Below the pieces are notes generated by a model that saw nothing but the letters and a program-made list of their open reading frames with translations, was not told the DNA's origin and searched no databases. Shown here piece by piece: positions 55,612 through 64,000 of a stretch of DNA of 64,000 nucleotides. The translations under genes and the position numbers were made by a program. The stretch spans positions 3,410,001-3,474,000 of the forward strand of contig JAPEUQ010000001.1 in NCBI GenBank assembly GCA_027946365.1, written 5' to 3'. The DNA is from Kalmusia sp. IMI 367209 (Eukaryota > Ascomycota > Dothideomycetes > Pleosporales > Didymosphaeriaceae). Numbering within the stretch: the stretch's first letter is position 1; every line of letters starts with the position of its first letter.

Positions 55612-56481
55612 TCACGGCCTTTCTACTTCTTCCTCGTCACTACTCTCATCCGCCTTCTCCTCCCATCCAGCAAGCCTTCTCAAAACCCTGTTCTCTTCCT
55701 TCAATCCCTTGATCTCACTCCTAAGTCCCGTCTCGCTCTCTCCCTGCGCCTTTAATGCACCCCTCGCATATTCCGCCACGCGACCTAGGCCCGCTTGCCA
55801 CTCGGCATGCTCGAGTCGCAGTTGCATGCTTGTAGCGCGCTCTTGTTCAAGAACGGAGTGATAGTGCTTGTGTATGGCAACCATGTTTTGGGTGTGCGCG
55901 TAGGCGAATGGGCGTAGTTTATCAAGGAGTAGGGTAAGAGCGTTTTCGTAGTCGGTAAGTAAGGTGGCAAGGGTCGAGTTTTGGGACGTTAAGTTCGCTA
56001 TGCGAGATTGAGCGGCAGAGAGGGAATTCTGAAGCTGCGTGATTTCGGCGGCACGGGTCGCTGCTGTGAGCTGCGTTAACTTTTGTTTTTCCTAATACCT
56101 TTGTAGTGTCGCATTTCATAGCGAGAGGTAGTATAGCATACCGTTTATCTCCCCATTCACCTCCCGAATAGCCAACCCACCCACACCTCCCTCCTCTGCA
56201 GCCCTCGCTTGTATGGCCTGCACCCCGTTCACTATACCCGCCGTTTGCGCCCTGTTATCCTCGAGCATCTGGCTCAGCTGCTGCACCACACCCCATAGGT
56301 GGTTCATGTCTGTTTGTTGACCGCCGCTGGGGAGTCCATTGACCATAAGTATGCCATTCTGCTGCGGGCCTGAGCCAGGCATGCCGTTAGATTGTGTGGC
56401 CGTGGGTGAAGGTGAGGGCGATGGTGCAGCGCGCGGAAGGGAAGGTTGTGGGCCCGAGTCGAGGAACGAGAAATTGTTCAT
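55612..56481 (-). CDS. Hypothetical coiled-coil protein (266 aa)
   Basis: Two exons, 56481-56161 and 56091-55612, are joined across a 69-nt phase-0 intron (GTGAAT...ATTAG). A GTATGC donor eight codons further on looks better by consensus but breaks the frame. The N-terminus is Pro/Ser/Gly/Gln-rich and disordered (PSPSPSPTATQSNG, with NG repeats). From about residue 60 to the end it is helical: LWGVVQQLSQMLEDNRAQ, TRAAEITQLQNSLSAAQSRI, YENALTLLLDKLRPFAYAH and SEIKGLKEENRVLRRLAGWEEK, with an acidic tail ESSDEEEVE. No catalytic domain is seen. It resembles fungal coiled-coil scaffold proteins, function unknown. Confidence 0.75.
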
Positions 56482-57279
56482 GGTGAAGTGGGCTTCAGAA
56501 GGCAGCCGGGGTGGTAGGCTGCCTAAGGCTAGGAGGGGTCGTTGTTTTGGGTGCAGTACGTGTCCGAGGCGCTTGGTAGACGCGGTTATGCAGGAAGGCG
56601 AAGGTCAAACGATGCTTGCAGGCGCTCTATGCGTCGACTAATCCGTAAGTGGAGACAGAAAAGTTATCATGCTATTGAAACGTGAGCTTTTTTTGTGAAG
56701 CAGACGATGAGATGGATGCGCATTCACACTGTTTGAAGGTGTCCGCATTACCGAGGTTTATCCGATCGAGTTATCTGAAAGCGTACTAGTGCACTACTTC
56801 CGACGTACGCCGACGTGGAAGTAGACGATACCTAAGTAATGAAGCATCAAGAACGAAATTTGAGACAAGTTGTCCCATCCGAAATAAGAATATAGAACGT
56901 TCCAATGGAAACCACAGCTTTCTATCCATTTCGGTTACCACCTTGTGCATCTACGTGTCACATGTCAAGTCCTAATCGCTATGGCAGATGAATGCTTTAG
57001 ATTCAAGTCATTAGATCAAGAAGTTAGGATTTTACCATGCAGATCATCCTTCATTATGAAGGCTTAAATGCTCCATATCGCCCTATGATCTCTCGCCTAT
57101 ACCGGTGTTCCAACCTTAACTCCGCGCCATGCATTCGGCGTACGGCGTACACCAAGAATCATAATAAAACTGCTCCTTATTTGTTCCCCACCTCTTTTAC
57201 CACTCACAACCTTACATCCCATTTTCATAGCAAACGTCCTAATTATCCTTTCGCTAAGCAACATCACCCAACCTCCACC
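56482..57279. other. Divergent intergenic region
   Basis: 798 bp between the coiled-coil gene and the hydrolase. From 57037 an open frame runs in phase into the hydrolase (see that entry). The remainder shows no gene. Confidence 0.5.
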
Positions 57280-58493
57280 ATGCCTTCTCCATCTCCATCC
57301 TCGAAGAAATCACACACCTTGACTACAGGTCACACCTACACCTACACACACACTCCACCCTCCACGTCCATCCATCCAACCTTCCTCCTTCTACATGGCT
57401 TCCCTACCGCCTCGCAAACTTGGCACGCCCTCATGCACTATCTCACAGCCGCCGGCTACGGCGTCCTCGCGCCCGATCTCCTCGGCTACAACGGGACATC
57501 CAAACCCGTAAACGTCCAAGAATATGCCTGCTCCAAAATGAGTGCTCACATTGCGGAACTCCTCTCACACGAGAAAATCACTCGAGTCATCGGCGTCGGC
57601 CACGACTGGGGCGCAGTGCTGCTGGCTCGCATGTGGAACTACCACCCTTCGTACTTCGCCTCACTGGTATTCATGTCTGTGCCGTATCAGCCGCCTGCGC
57701 CAATGGATCTCGACGCCATGAACAAAGCGATCAAAGAAGCGTTTGGTTATGAAATGGGCGGGTACTGGTACTTTCTCACGTCGCCAGAAGCAGCCAAGAT
57801 CTTATCCGAGAAAGTAGGTATCCTTTATTGTCTAGCCACGGGAGGCTCTTTGTGTTTCCTTACTTCCACGATCGTCTACTTCTTTTCCCTTTAGGATTGA
57901 ACTGTACTGATCCGGATTCTTGTCTAGACCGAATCCTTCCTCTCGATCCTCTACCAAACCGATCCAGACCTATGGAAAACCTCCTTCTGTCCCACCGGCG
58001 CGCTCCACGCCTGGCTCGCCGCTGGCCGAACTGCGCCCTTAGCCTCCTGGCTCGCTCAGTCCGAATTCGACGAGCACGTCAACATCCTCAAAGAAGGAGG
58101 TTTTGAAGGGCCTTTGAACTGGTCCGTCTCCTTTCTCTTCTACGTTTCCTTCTCCTTTCCTCTCTCTTTTGTCTCTACCAGGAAAATCTATCACTGACGT
58201 ATGACAGGTACAACGCCGCACTACAACACATCGACGCACCGGCTGAATCCAAAATCCTTGAATCTGCGCTAACGATCCCGTTCCCTGTGACGTTCATCGT
58301 CGGCGAATTAGACGCCGTCGGTCGCCCTGAAATTTCCTTGCACACCGCCGAGCAAGGGCGACAGAAAGGGTATCTGCCACATGTTGAGGTGGAGGTCATA
58401 CCCGAGGCGGGGCATTGGATGATGCTGGAAAATCCCTCCGCAGTATTTGAAATACTGGAAAAGGCTGCAAAGGGTACGAGAGAGTCGGTTTAG
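57280..58493 (+). CDS. Alpha/beta hydrolase, epoxide-hydrolase-like
   Basis: Three exons, 57280-57813, 57928-58121 and 58208-58493 (introns of 114 and 86 nt), give 337 aa. The ATG at 57280 has a Kozak-like CACCATG. In-frame ATGs at 57037 and 57085 would add an Arg/Lys/Ser-rich leader resembling a mitochondrial presequence. Domain marks are the oxyanion HGFPTASQTW, the nucleophile Asp109 in GVGHDWGAVLLARMW, a likely acid in GELDAVGRPE, and the base His312 in PEAGHWMML. GHDWG (not GHSxG) points to epoxide hydrolases or haloalkane-type enzymes. Splicing restores PLNW-YNAAL. The substrate is unknown; detoxification of epoxides is the usual role. Confidence 0.9.
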
Positions 58494-58788
58494 GAAGAAA
58501 CCGAACATCTATATGGGACCCTTAGAGACGTTCACATGGGCAATGCAATGGGTATTGAGTGCTATTTCTAATATCGAGTTCTAGCTGGGTGGAATGATTA
58601 ATAATGATAGGTTCTACTATCCAACCTCATGCAGCACTGATAATGACTGAGTGAGAGACAGCTCTTGGTTCTCCTCTTCCTTGTCATCTTAGCTACCCTT
58701 TTTTGATATCGGCCATAGAATTGTCTATCCTCTTGGGCTGAGCATCCCCCTTCTGAACCTCGCTATGCTCGTCATCAATCTGCGAAGT

Positions 58789-60942
58789 CTATGAGGTATC
58801 ATCGGTAGGTTCGGTACTCCTGTCTATTGAGGCGGAATCCATGGGTGCAGCATAAGAAGTGATCGCATCATCAGGGGTCACTGAGGGATTAGTCGACTTA
58901 TCCTCGTCTCCATCATAAAAACTCAACCTGCTCATCCGTCCGCTATCGATCGCACCATTACCATTAGCCTGGCCGTCGGCGCCGATAGCTTCCTTTCCCA
59001 TCCTCTCCTTTCTCTCGCTCGCCTTGTTTGCGTTCACCACAGGCGGCTTAGGGTATATTATAGGGCTCCACTTCACCGTTTCATCTGAGTCCCAAGAATC
59101 ATCACTGTCCTCATCTCCCTCCTGCGGAGGCATCGTGCCCCCCTTGCGATTCAGATCATCATATACGCCACTCCTTATACCGGCCTCTTGTACAATCAGA
59201 GTACTCTTTGTAACCGGAGGAATAACTCCAGTCGGAGGTCTCACTGCATCGGCGTCACCGATGAGCTGCGGTGATAGAGATGCATGCTGCGGATTAGCCA
59301 TCGTGAGATTCACCGGCAATAATGGCGGTGAATACGGCGGAGGTGGAGCTGGCAGAGGTGGAGTAGAATTTCGACGAGAATAGCTGGCTGGAGGCGGCAC
59401 TGTATATTGATCCAAACGACGCGCATCTGAGGCTGTGGAGTTGGGTTCTTCGGGTTTCTGCGAGGAGGACGCCACTGGAGAGAATTCTGGGGGTGAGGAC
59501 GTGGTGGATTTACTAGATTTAGACGAATCGGCCGGAGGTGGTAAGGATGACATCGAAGGTAAACCTTGGTACGAGGAACCATCAAAGGGTGCCAGTGGTG
59601 GGGTAGGTGGATACACAGTGTTTGGACCTACAGTAAGAGTTGAATGAGAATCCGGTTGAGAAGAGGGGCCTGGTGGAAATTAAGTTTTTGCCGGTACAAC
59701 TGTGTCGAACTGGAATGACTTACCTGAAGAAGCATCAAGGACCCAGCCACCATTTGCCGGACTCCATGGAGTAGTCGGTGCGATGCTCCTGTCTAATCGT
59801 TAGCGCACCTTTCCGTCTATACGAAATTATCAGATATAGACTCTTCGTACTCATTCGATGATAACTGCGACTTTGACTCCGTTTCTTTTTGCCACTGTCT
59901 CGCTTGCGCCTCCTCCCTCCTCGTCAATAATAGCTGCTCACGTACCTTATTGTAAATCCCTGGATTAAGCATCTGTACTAAGTTAAGGAAGAAACGGTCG
60001 ACTTCTTCTGAGGATGCTGGCGTGGGATTGTCATATTTGTGTCCAGCAGAGATATTTGGAAGTGGCGTTGAGTCCACTGGCGGATCAGAGGCCAACTCCT
60101 TTCCCTTTCCCTTAAAGCACGGTAGTGGCCCTGGGTCATAGGTATCTGGAACTGCATGCTGATCAAACGTTTCCGGTAAGATAGATACCCTGGAAGAACT
60201 GGGTAAGGGAGCTGGAGTAGATGTAGAAGTGGATAAATCAAGTTTCTGTAGCTGTCAGCTTGGTCCTAATTATTCCATATTTCCAAGTAGACCCGTGCAA
60301 CAAGACCTCCCCGGCACCATTGAAAATGGGAAATAGACGAGTGGATAACTCACAATCGGACGTCTCCCCTTATTCAACCATATCCCATACCCGATCTCGA
60401 TCTCGATCGAACTTTTGCCCTCCTAAAGCTCTTTCAAAGCGATCGCCAAGGCTTTAACCTCCAACAAGGGGTTCGGTGTCCCATCAGCGTCTATGACTTC
60501 GGCGTCATGTAATTTAATCAATAGCCTTAAGATATCAAACAACACATTTGACTGAAAGTATTGCGCCTGACTCCGCCATTTAACGTCCCAGCTCCGATAA
60601 ATTAAATTGCTTGCACTCCGGTAGTAGTCCCAAATCCTTGTGTTTGGGATACCGAGGCCTTTTGCGTAACGAATCTGCTTTGTAGCCATGGGACGGAGGA
60701 TTTCTTCGAGGACTATTGTCATCTAGATCTTGTAAGGATCGCGCTTAGGGAACGGCGCATTGGTAAAAGGCACCACGCACCTCTTCATTTGTCACGACGG
60801 CGAGCTTCCGGTTATGTATCATGCTTTGGAATAAGCGAACGTTGCAGAGAGTAGCTTCGCGCACGAGTGCCGCATGGCACGGAGCGTAGTTCCGCGCTAG
60901 CATCTTCGGAGGTAGCTCGACGTATAAAGAAGAGCGGGTCAT
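58789..60942 (-). CDS. Hypothetical protein with an in-frame TAG or micro-intron
   Basis: Exons 60942-60781, 60722-60354, 60245-59851, 59788-59724 and 59627-58789 chain in frame (introns of 58, 108, 62 and 96 nt) to about 600 aa. Inside the second exon a TAG at 60425-60423 interrupts a frame that reads on as EGKSSIEIEIGYGIWLNKG. A 36-nt GTTAAA...TTTAG intron (60458-60423) would remove it. The N-terminal part is helical (VTNEE-MTIVLEEILRPMATKQ, RIWDYYRSASNLIYRSWDVKW, LFDILRLLIKLHD). The rest is Pro/Ser/Thr-rich and disordered (YPPTPPLAPFDG; PPPPYSPP), with an acidic DEDSDDSWDSDE patch. No known domain is recognised. It could be a regulatory or scaffold protein, or a gene carrying a lesion. Confidence 0.6.
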
Positions 60943-61225
60943 AATGAATGAACGGTATTATAGCGGATGTGTAGGCCAGATAAGTGGATACATGGGCGTG
61001 AGAATGGTTGATTAGAAGAGACAATTATGTCGAAGGCTCTGAGAGAACCGCATGGTGCCTGCCTTCTTGAGTTGATATTGCAAGCCCTGACCTCGAGCGC
61101 AACTACCATACACGCCCATATCCCAAACCCGAGAAAATCGTCCGCGCCCATCCAAAACCAGTTCCAAATGAAAATCCCAGGGTATCCAAAACTAAAACGC
61201 CCCTCTTCCTTGCTCATCCAAATTC

Positions 61226-61559
61226 TCACCAACTGTCCAACACCCTACTGACCTTTTCCTTCCCATCAACCTCCATGTTCCCGTCCTCTGCCGTGGCAGG
61301 CACCTCCACGTCTCCAAACCGATCCCCTACCCTCCCCGCAACCCTAATAGCCAACGTCCTCGTTCGTCCCAACTCCGGTATAAGCGGACTATCCTTCCAC
61401 ACCAAGTTCCTTTGCACGTTTTCCATCGGCTTGCGATACGGTTCCAACAACGCTAATAATGTATGGTACGTATTCGCTTTCTGCTGGAGCGTGAGGCGGT
61501 GTGCAGAGAGAGTTTGAAGACGCATTAGAGCAGAGAGGTAGGCGTCTTGGTCTACGGAG

Positions 61560-61602
<43 letters not shown>

Positions 61603-62070
61603 CGGCGCTGGGGTGTGGAGTGTCCGACGAGGTATCCCATCGACTAGGGAGTTTCTCGATGTTCGAGTCTTGCGTGAGATCGTCATTCTGGTAGATGGTG
61701 TTCAAGTCGTCTGTAATATCTGTCGCGCTCTCTGCTTCACCATCGTCGACATCCCGCACACCAGCGTTCCAGTAGTTTAAATCTATCTGCTCGACGACAT
61801 GTTCGCTCATCTGCAGGCTATAGACGCGTCGAGAATGTTGCTTGAGCTCGCGATTGACTGCCTTAAATCAGCTTCGACTCTACATATAATATCGGTAAGG
61901 TCGAGGACCACACCTTTCTCCACAGCGCTTTTCAATACACCTAGGTCGATTCCACCCTCATGCGCGATCTGCTTGAGCCTCTCGGAAGGAGCGATGCCAC
62001 GGGATAGGAATTGTTTGCGTGATTGGAGGAAGCGCTGCTTTTGCGCGACAACTGTACTTTGCTGGGACAT
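61226..62070 (-). CDS. FTA4: Kinetochore protein Fta4-like (CENP-U family)
   Basis: Two exons, 62070-61914 and 61857-61226 (56-nt intron GTGTGG...GGCAG, phase 1), give 262 aa. Splicing restores LKSAVEK-VNRELKQHSRRVYSLQMSEHVVEQIDLNYWNAG, which matches the Fta4 pattern of a helix followed by HVxEQID. The first residues KQRFLQSRKQFLSRGIAPS also fit the family start. A run of 14 Asn (61602-61561) separates the N-terminal part from a helical C-terminal part (LSALMRLQTLSAHRLTLQQK, YHTLLALLEPYRKP). Fta4 is part of the Sim4/COMA-type inner kinetochore. The frame upstream of 62070 is open but starts only with GTG. Confidence 0.82.
61561..61602. repeat. (GTT)14 microsatellite encoding poly-Asn in Fta4
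   Basis: A perfect trinucleotide run, read as 14 AAC codons on the minus strand inside the Fta4-like gene. Length change stays in frame. Confidence 0.95.
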
Positions 62071-62577
62071 CTCAGAATTCGGGGTTCTGGGCGCAATGGT
62101 GGGGGAGAAAGAAGGTTCGGCCACTGTGAGCTTGTTGACAAGGATGCGCGTTGCGGGGTTTTAGCGCGAGACGCGTGCACGTGATGTTGAACACGAAGGT
62201 CCTAGTTTTATACCAGTCCATTATCATGCCACGTAAGGACTGAAGATTTGAGTGTCACTTCTCTGGGAACATTGCGTTATGTAGATCCATATCTACTCGA
62301 CAATGGCTCGGCGTAAGGAACCAAGCTTAAGCACAAAACACTATATTGAAGAGCAACTGAAAGTCTTGATGCTTGAAGAATGTTATAGATATCTAGAGGT
62401 CCAACGTGAGGAACCTGATTGTAGAACAGAGGACTAGGGTATTGCCCGTCCACCATCATCATACATCTCGCAGCCATGCAACGCTAAGAAATTCAAACTG
62501 TGAAATCATCAAAAAGTCGTAAGACACACTCAAAGTACGTCCCTATTATACATCTTTCGCCCAATCAATCATTATCT
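62071..62577. other. Intergenic between channel gene end and Fta4 start
   Basis: 507 bp holding the Fta4 promoter (both genes are on the minus strand) and the channel gene's terminator. No gene is supported. Confidence 0.55.
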
Positions 62578-63999
62578 CTAGACCTCAATGTTCTCAAAAG
62601 GATCCCGGTCCGGCGGCAAACCCCTATAAAGCACATGCCCACTCGCATCCAACCTCGCATTCACACTCGTAATCCAAATCTTCTTGCTAAACGCGCCCGT
62701 GCGCCCGATTTCATCCGTGGCGATGCCCAGCTCGTCATGTGGGATCCAGATCGCGGGTTGGATGGCGCGTGAAGCCGGATGCTGGAAGCTACGCTTAATA
62801 AGCTTCTGGCGGGCTTCGGGCTCGATGTCTTCCAGCTGATCGTCGATGTTGTCGAACAAGTTGGCTGTAGGGAGGATCTGTGATTCGATATCACGAATCG
62901 GGCGGCCGATATCGTCGATGCCAGCTTTGAGGACGTTGGTGACAGCGTCAAGGGGGTTGATGTGTTTCTGCTTCTTGGGCGTATGAGAGGCAGATTGATC
63001 ATGATGATCGTGATGGTTGTGCTTTTCGTGCTTGCCATGCTTGTCATGCTGGTAGGAGTGGGAGCGGGAGCGCTCGCGAGAACGATCGGCCCAATTGGGT
63101 CGGCGCATGCGTTCGGGGCTCTCTGTTATGCGGGAACTGTTCTTGCTTTCGAACTGCTTCATTTCGATTGAGCCATCGACATACCCCTGCGAGCGGTGTC
63201 TGTCCTCTTGCTCGAGGCGTTGCGATTCGCGTCGCTCGGCTTTCTCGCGGGCTTCTAGTTCGCTGTTTAGAGATCCATGCTCATCAGGTCCGCCTTCATG
63301 CTTAGATTCCCAGCGCGTCGCTTGAATGCGCTCAAATTCCTGGTCCCGCTCTACAGCTTCATCCTCGAATGTGATGGGTAGGTATTTGAACAGGGGGCCG
63401 AACGCTCTATTCAAAAGGAACTGGAACAAGAAGGTAAAACCGAATGTAACGATCATGATAATAGCTTGCGGGAAGCAAGAAAGCCCACCTGACGGCAATC
63501 TTTGTAAGAAGAAGAGACCGATCAGTGTTATCTCAAGGAAGTATAGCCCAGTGAAGAGTTGATTAATAGCCCTCGGGAAGATCAATCCGTTAGTTTCGGC
63601 TTTAGCGTAGGAGACATAGATCATCTGGTATCTATAGGTGAACCAGAAAAGACTGAATGTGATCATCAGGACGATCATCAATAGAGGCGCAATAACCGCG
63701 TAGATGAGTCCAATAGCGCCGAAGTTTGTATAGACTGGAATCATGTTTCCCCATGTAATGCCAGGTCGACTGAGCACCCTGGAAACCTTTTGTCGAGGAG
63801 TAGTGTCCAATAAGCGACTAAATAGAAGGAGCAGTACTGCTGCGATCTGCAGTAAGGTTCCAGAGCTGATACTGAAGGCCTGAAGGATCATATAAGAGAA
63901 AAAGTAATCGGCGGCTTTCGGAAGTTGCTGGGCGAGGGTTTGTGGTATGCTGATCGGATCATTCAAGAGAGTATCGAGAGTTCCAGTAATACCCGTACT
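62578..63999 (-). CDS. CSC1/OSCA-like stress-gated channel, C-terminal part
   Basis: The frame is open to the right window edge, so the N-terminus is missing. The visible 473 codons begin in the RSN1/CSC1 seven-TM core: hydrophobic spans TLLQIAAVLLLLFSRLL, GLIYAVIAPLLMIVLMI, LFTGLYFLEITLIGLFFL and AIIMIVTFGFTFLFQFLLN. RPGITWGNMIPVY and FTYRYQMIYVSYAKAETNG are typical family loops. A cytosolic tail of about 230 residues follows with many charged repeats (EAREKAERRESQRLEQEDR) and a His-rich block (KHGKHEKHNHHDHHD, near 62995-63040). The end IWIPHDELGIATDE ... LYRGLPPDRDPFENIEV resembles the PHM7-type C-terminal domain. It is probably a plasma-membrane or ER osmosensitive cation channel. Confidence 0.9.
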   Translation of the reverse strand, partial: STGITGTLDTLLNDPISIPQTLAQQLPKAADYFFSYMILQAFSISSGTLLQIAAVLLLLFSRLLDTTPRQKVSRVLSRPGITWGNMIPVYTNFGAIGLIYAVIAPLLMIVLMITFSLFWFTYRYQMIYVSYAKAETNGLIFPRAINQLFTGLYFLEITLIGLFFLQRLPSGGLSCFPQAIIMIVTFGFTFLFQFLLNRAFGPLFKYLPITFEDEAVERDQEFERIQATRWESKHEGGPDEHGSLNSELEAREKAERRESQRLEQEDRHRSQGYVDGSIEMKQFESKNSSRITESPERMRRPNWADRSRERSRSHSYQHDKHGKHEKHNHHDHHDQSASHTPKKQKHINPLDAVTNVLKAGIDDIGRPIRDIESQILPTANLFDNIDDQLEDIEPEARQKLIKRSFQHPASRAIQPAIWIPHDELGIATDEIGRTGAFSKKIWITSVNARLDASGHVLYRGLPPDRDPFENIEV

Positions 64000-64000
64000 G

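Overview
The window is nuclear DNA from a filamentous ascomycete (Pezizomycotina). Genes carry many short introns (mostly 47-62 nt, GT-AG, a few GC-AG). Two Zn2Cys6 regulators, two HET-domain proteins and a highly reducing polyketide synthase (HR-PKS) are present, and housekeeping genes are fungal in type (Arf6, PMI, SGF29, Fta4, CSC1-like channel). The style fits Dothideomycetes/Pleosporales, but that placement is inference. No rRNA, tRNA, CRISPR or intact transposon was recognised.

Region 1 (about 1-18.9 kb) is a secondary-metabolite cluster: P450 C-terminus (cut by the window edge), SDR, O-methyltransferase, a 2,699-aa HR-PKS (KS-AT-DH-CMeT-ER-KR-ACP), a LaeA-like methyltransferase, a second SDR and a Zn2Cys6 factor. 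The OMT and PKS share a divergent promoter. The expected product is a C-methylated, partly reduced polyketide that is O-methylated and oxidised. The PKS ER nucleotide site looks degenerate, and no stand-alone trans-ER or releasing enzyme is visible.

Region 2 (20.3-34.8 kb) starts with a HET protein that has WW-like segments at both ends. Next comes what looks like a carbohydrate-catabolic group: SDR, IlvD/Edd sugar-acid dehydratase, Zn2Cys6 regulator, Ldh2-family dehydrogenase (divergent from the regulator), a small Dabb-domain protein and a secreted GH3 beta-glucosidase. Sugar release, oxidation to an aldonate, dehydration and a further redox step under a local regulator is a reasonable but untested reading.

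Region 3 (35.5-64 kb) is mostly conserved core genome: coiled-coil protein, RidA, phosphomannose isomerase and SGF29 (divergent pair), Arf6, a GT8 glycosyltransferase divergent from a mitochondrial carrier, an epoxide-hydrolase-like protein, kinetochore Fta4 and a CSC1-like channel. Accessory genes sit among these: a second HET protein beside a 2-kb gene-poor stretch, and an intronless Asp/Glu-racemase-family gene. One gene (58.8-60.9 kb) has an in-frame TAG that must be a tiny intron, a readthrough site or a lesion. Exon borders were inferred by eye from splice consensus, reading-frame continuity and family conservation.
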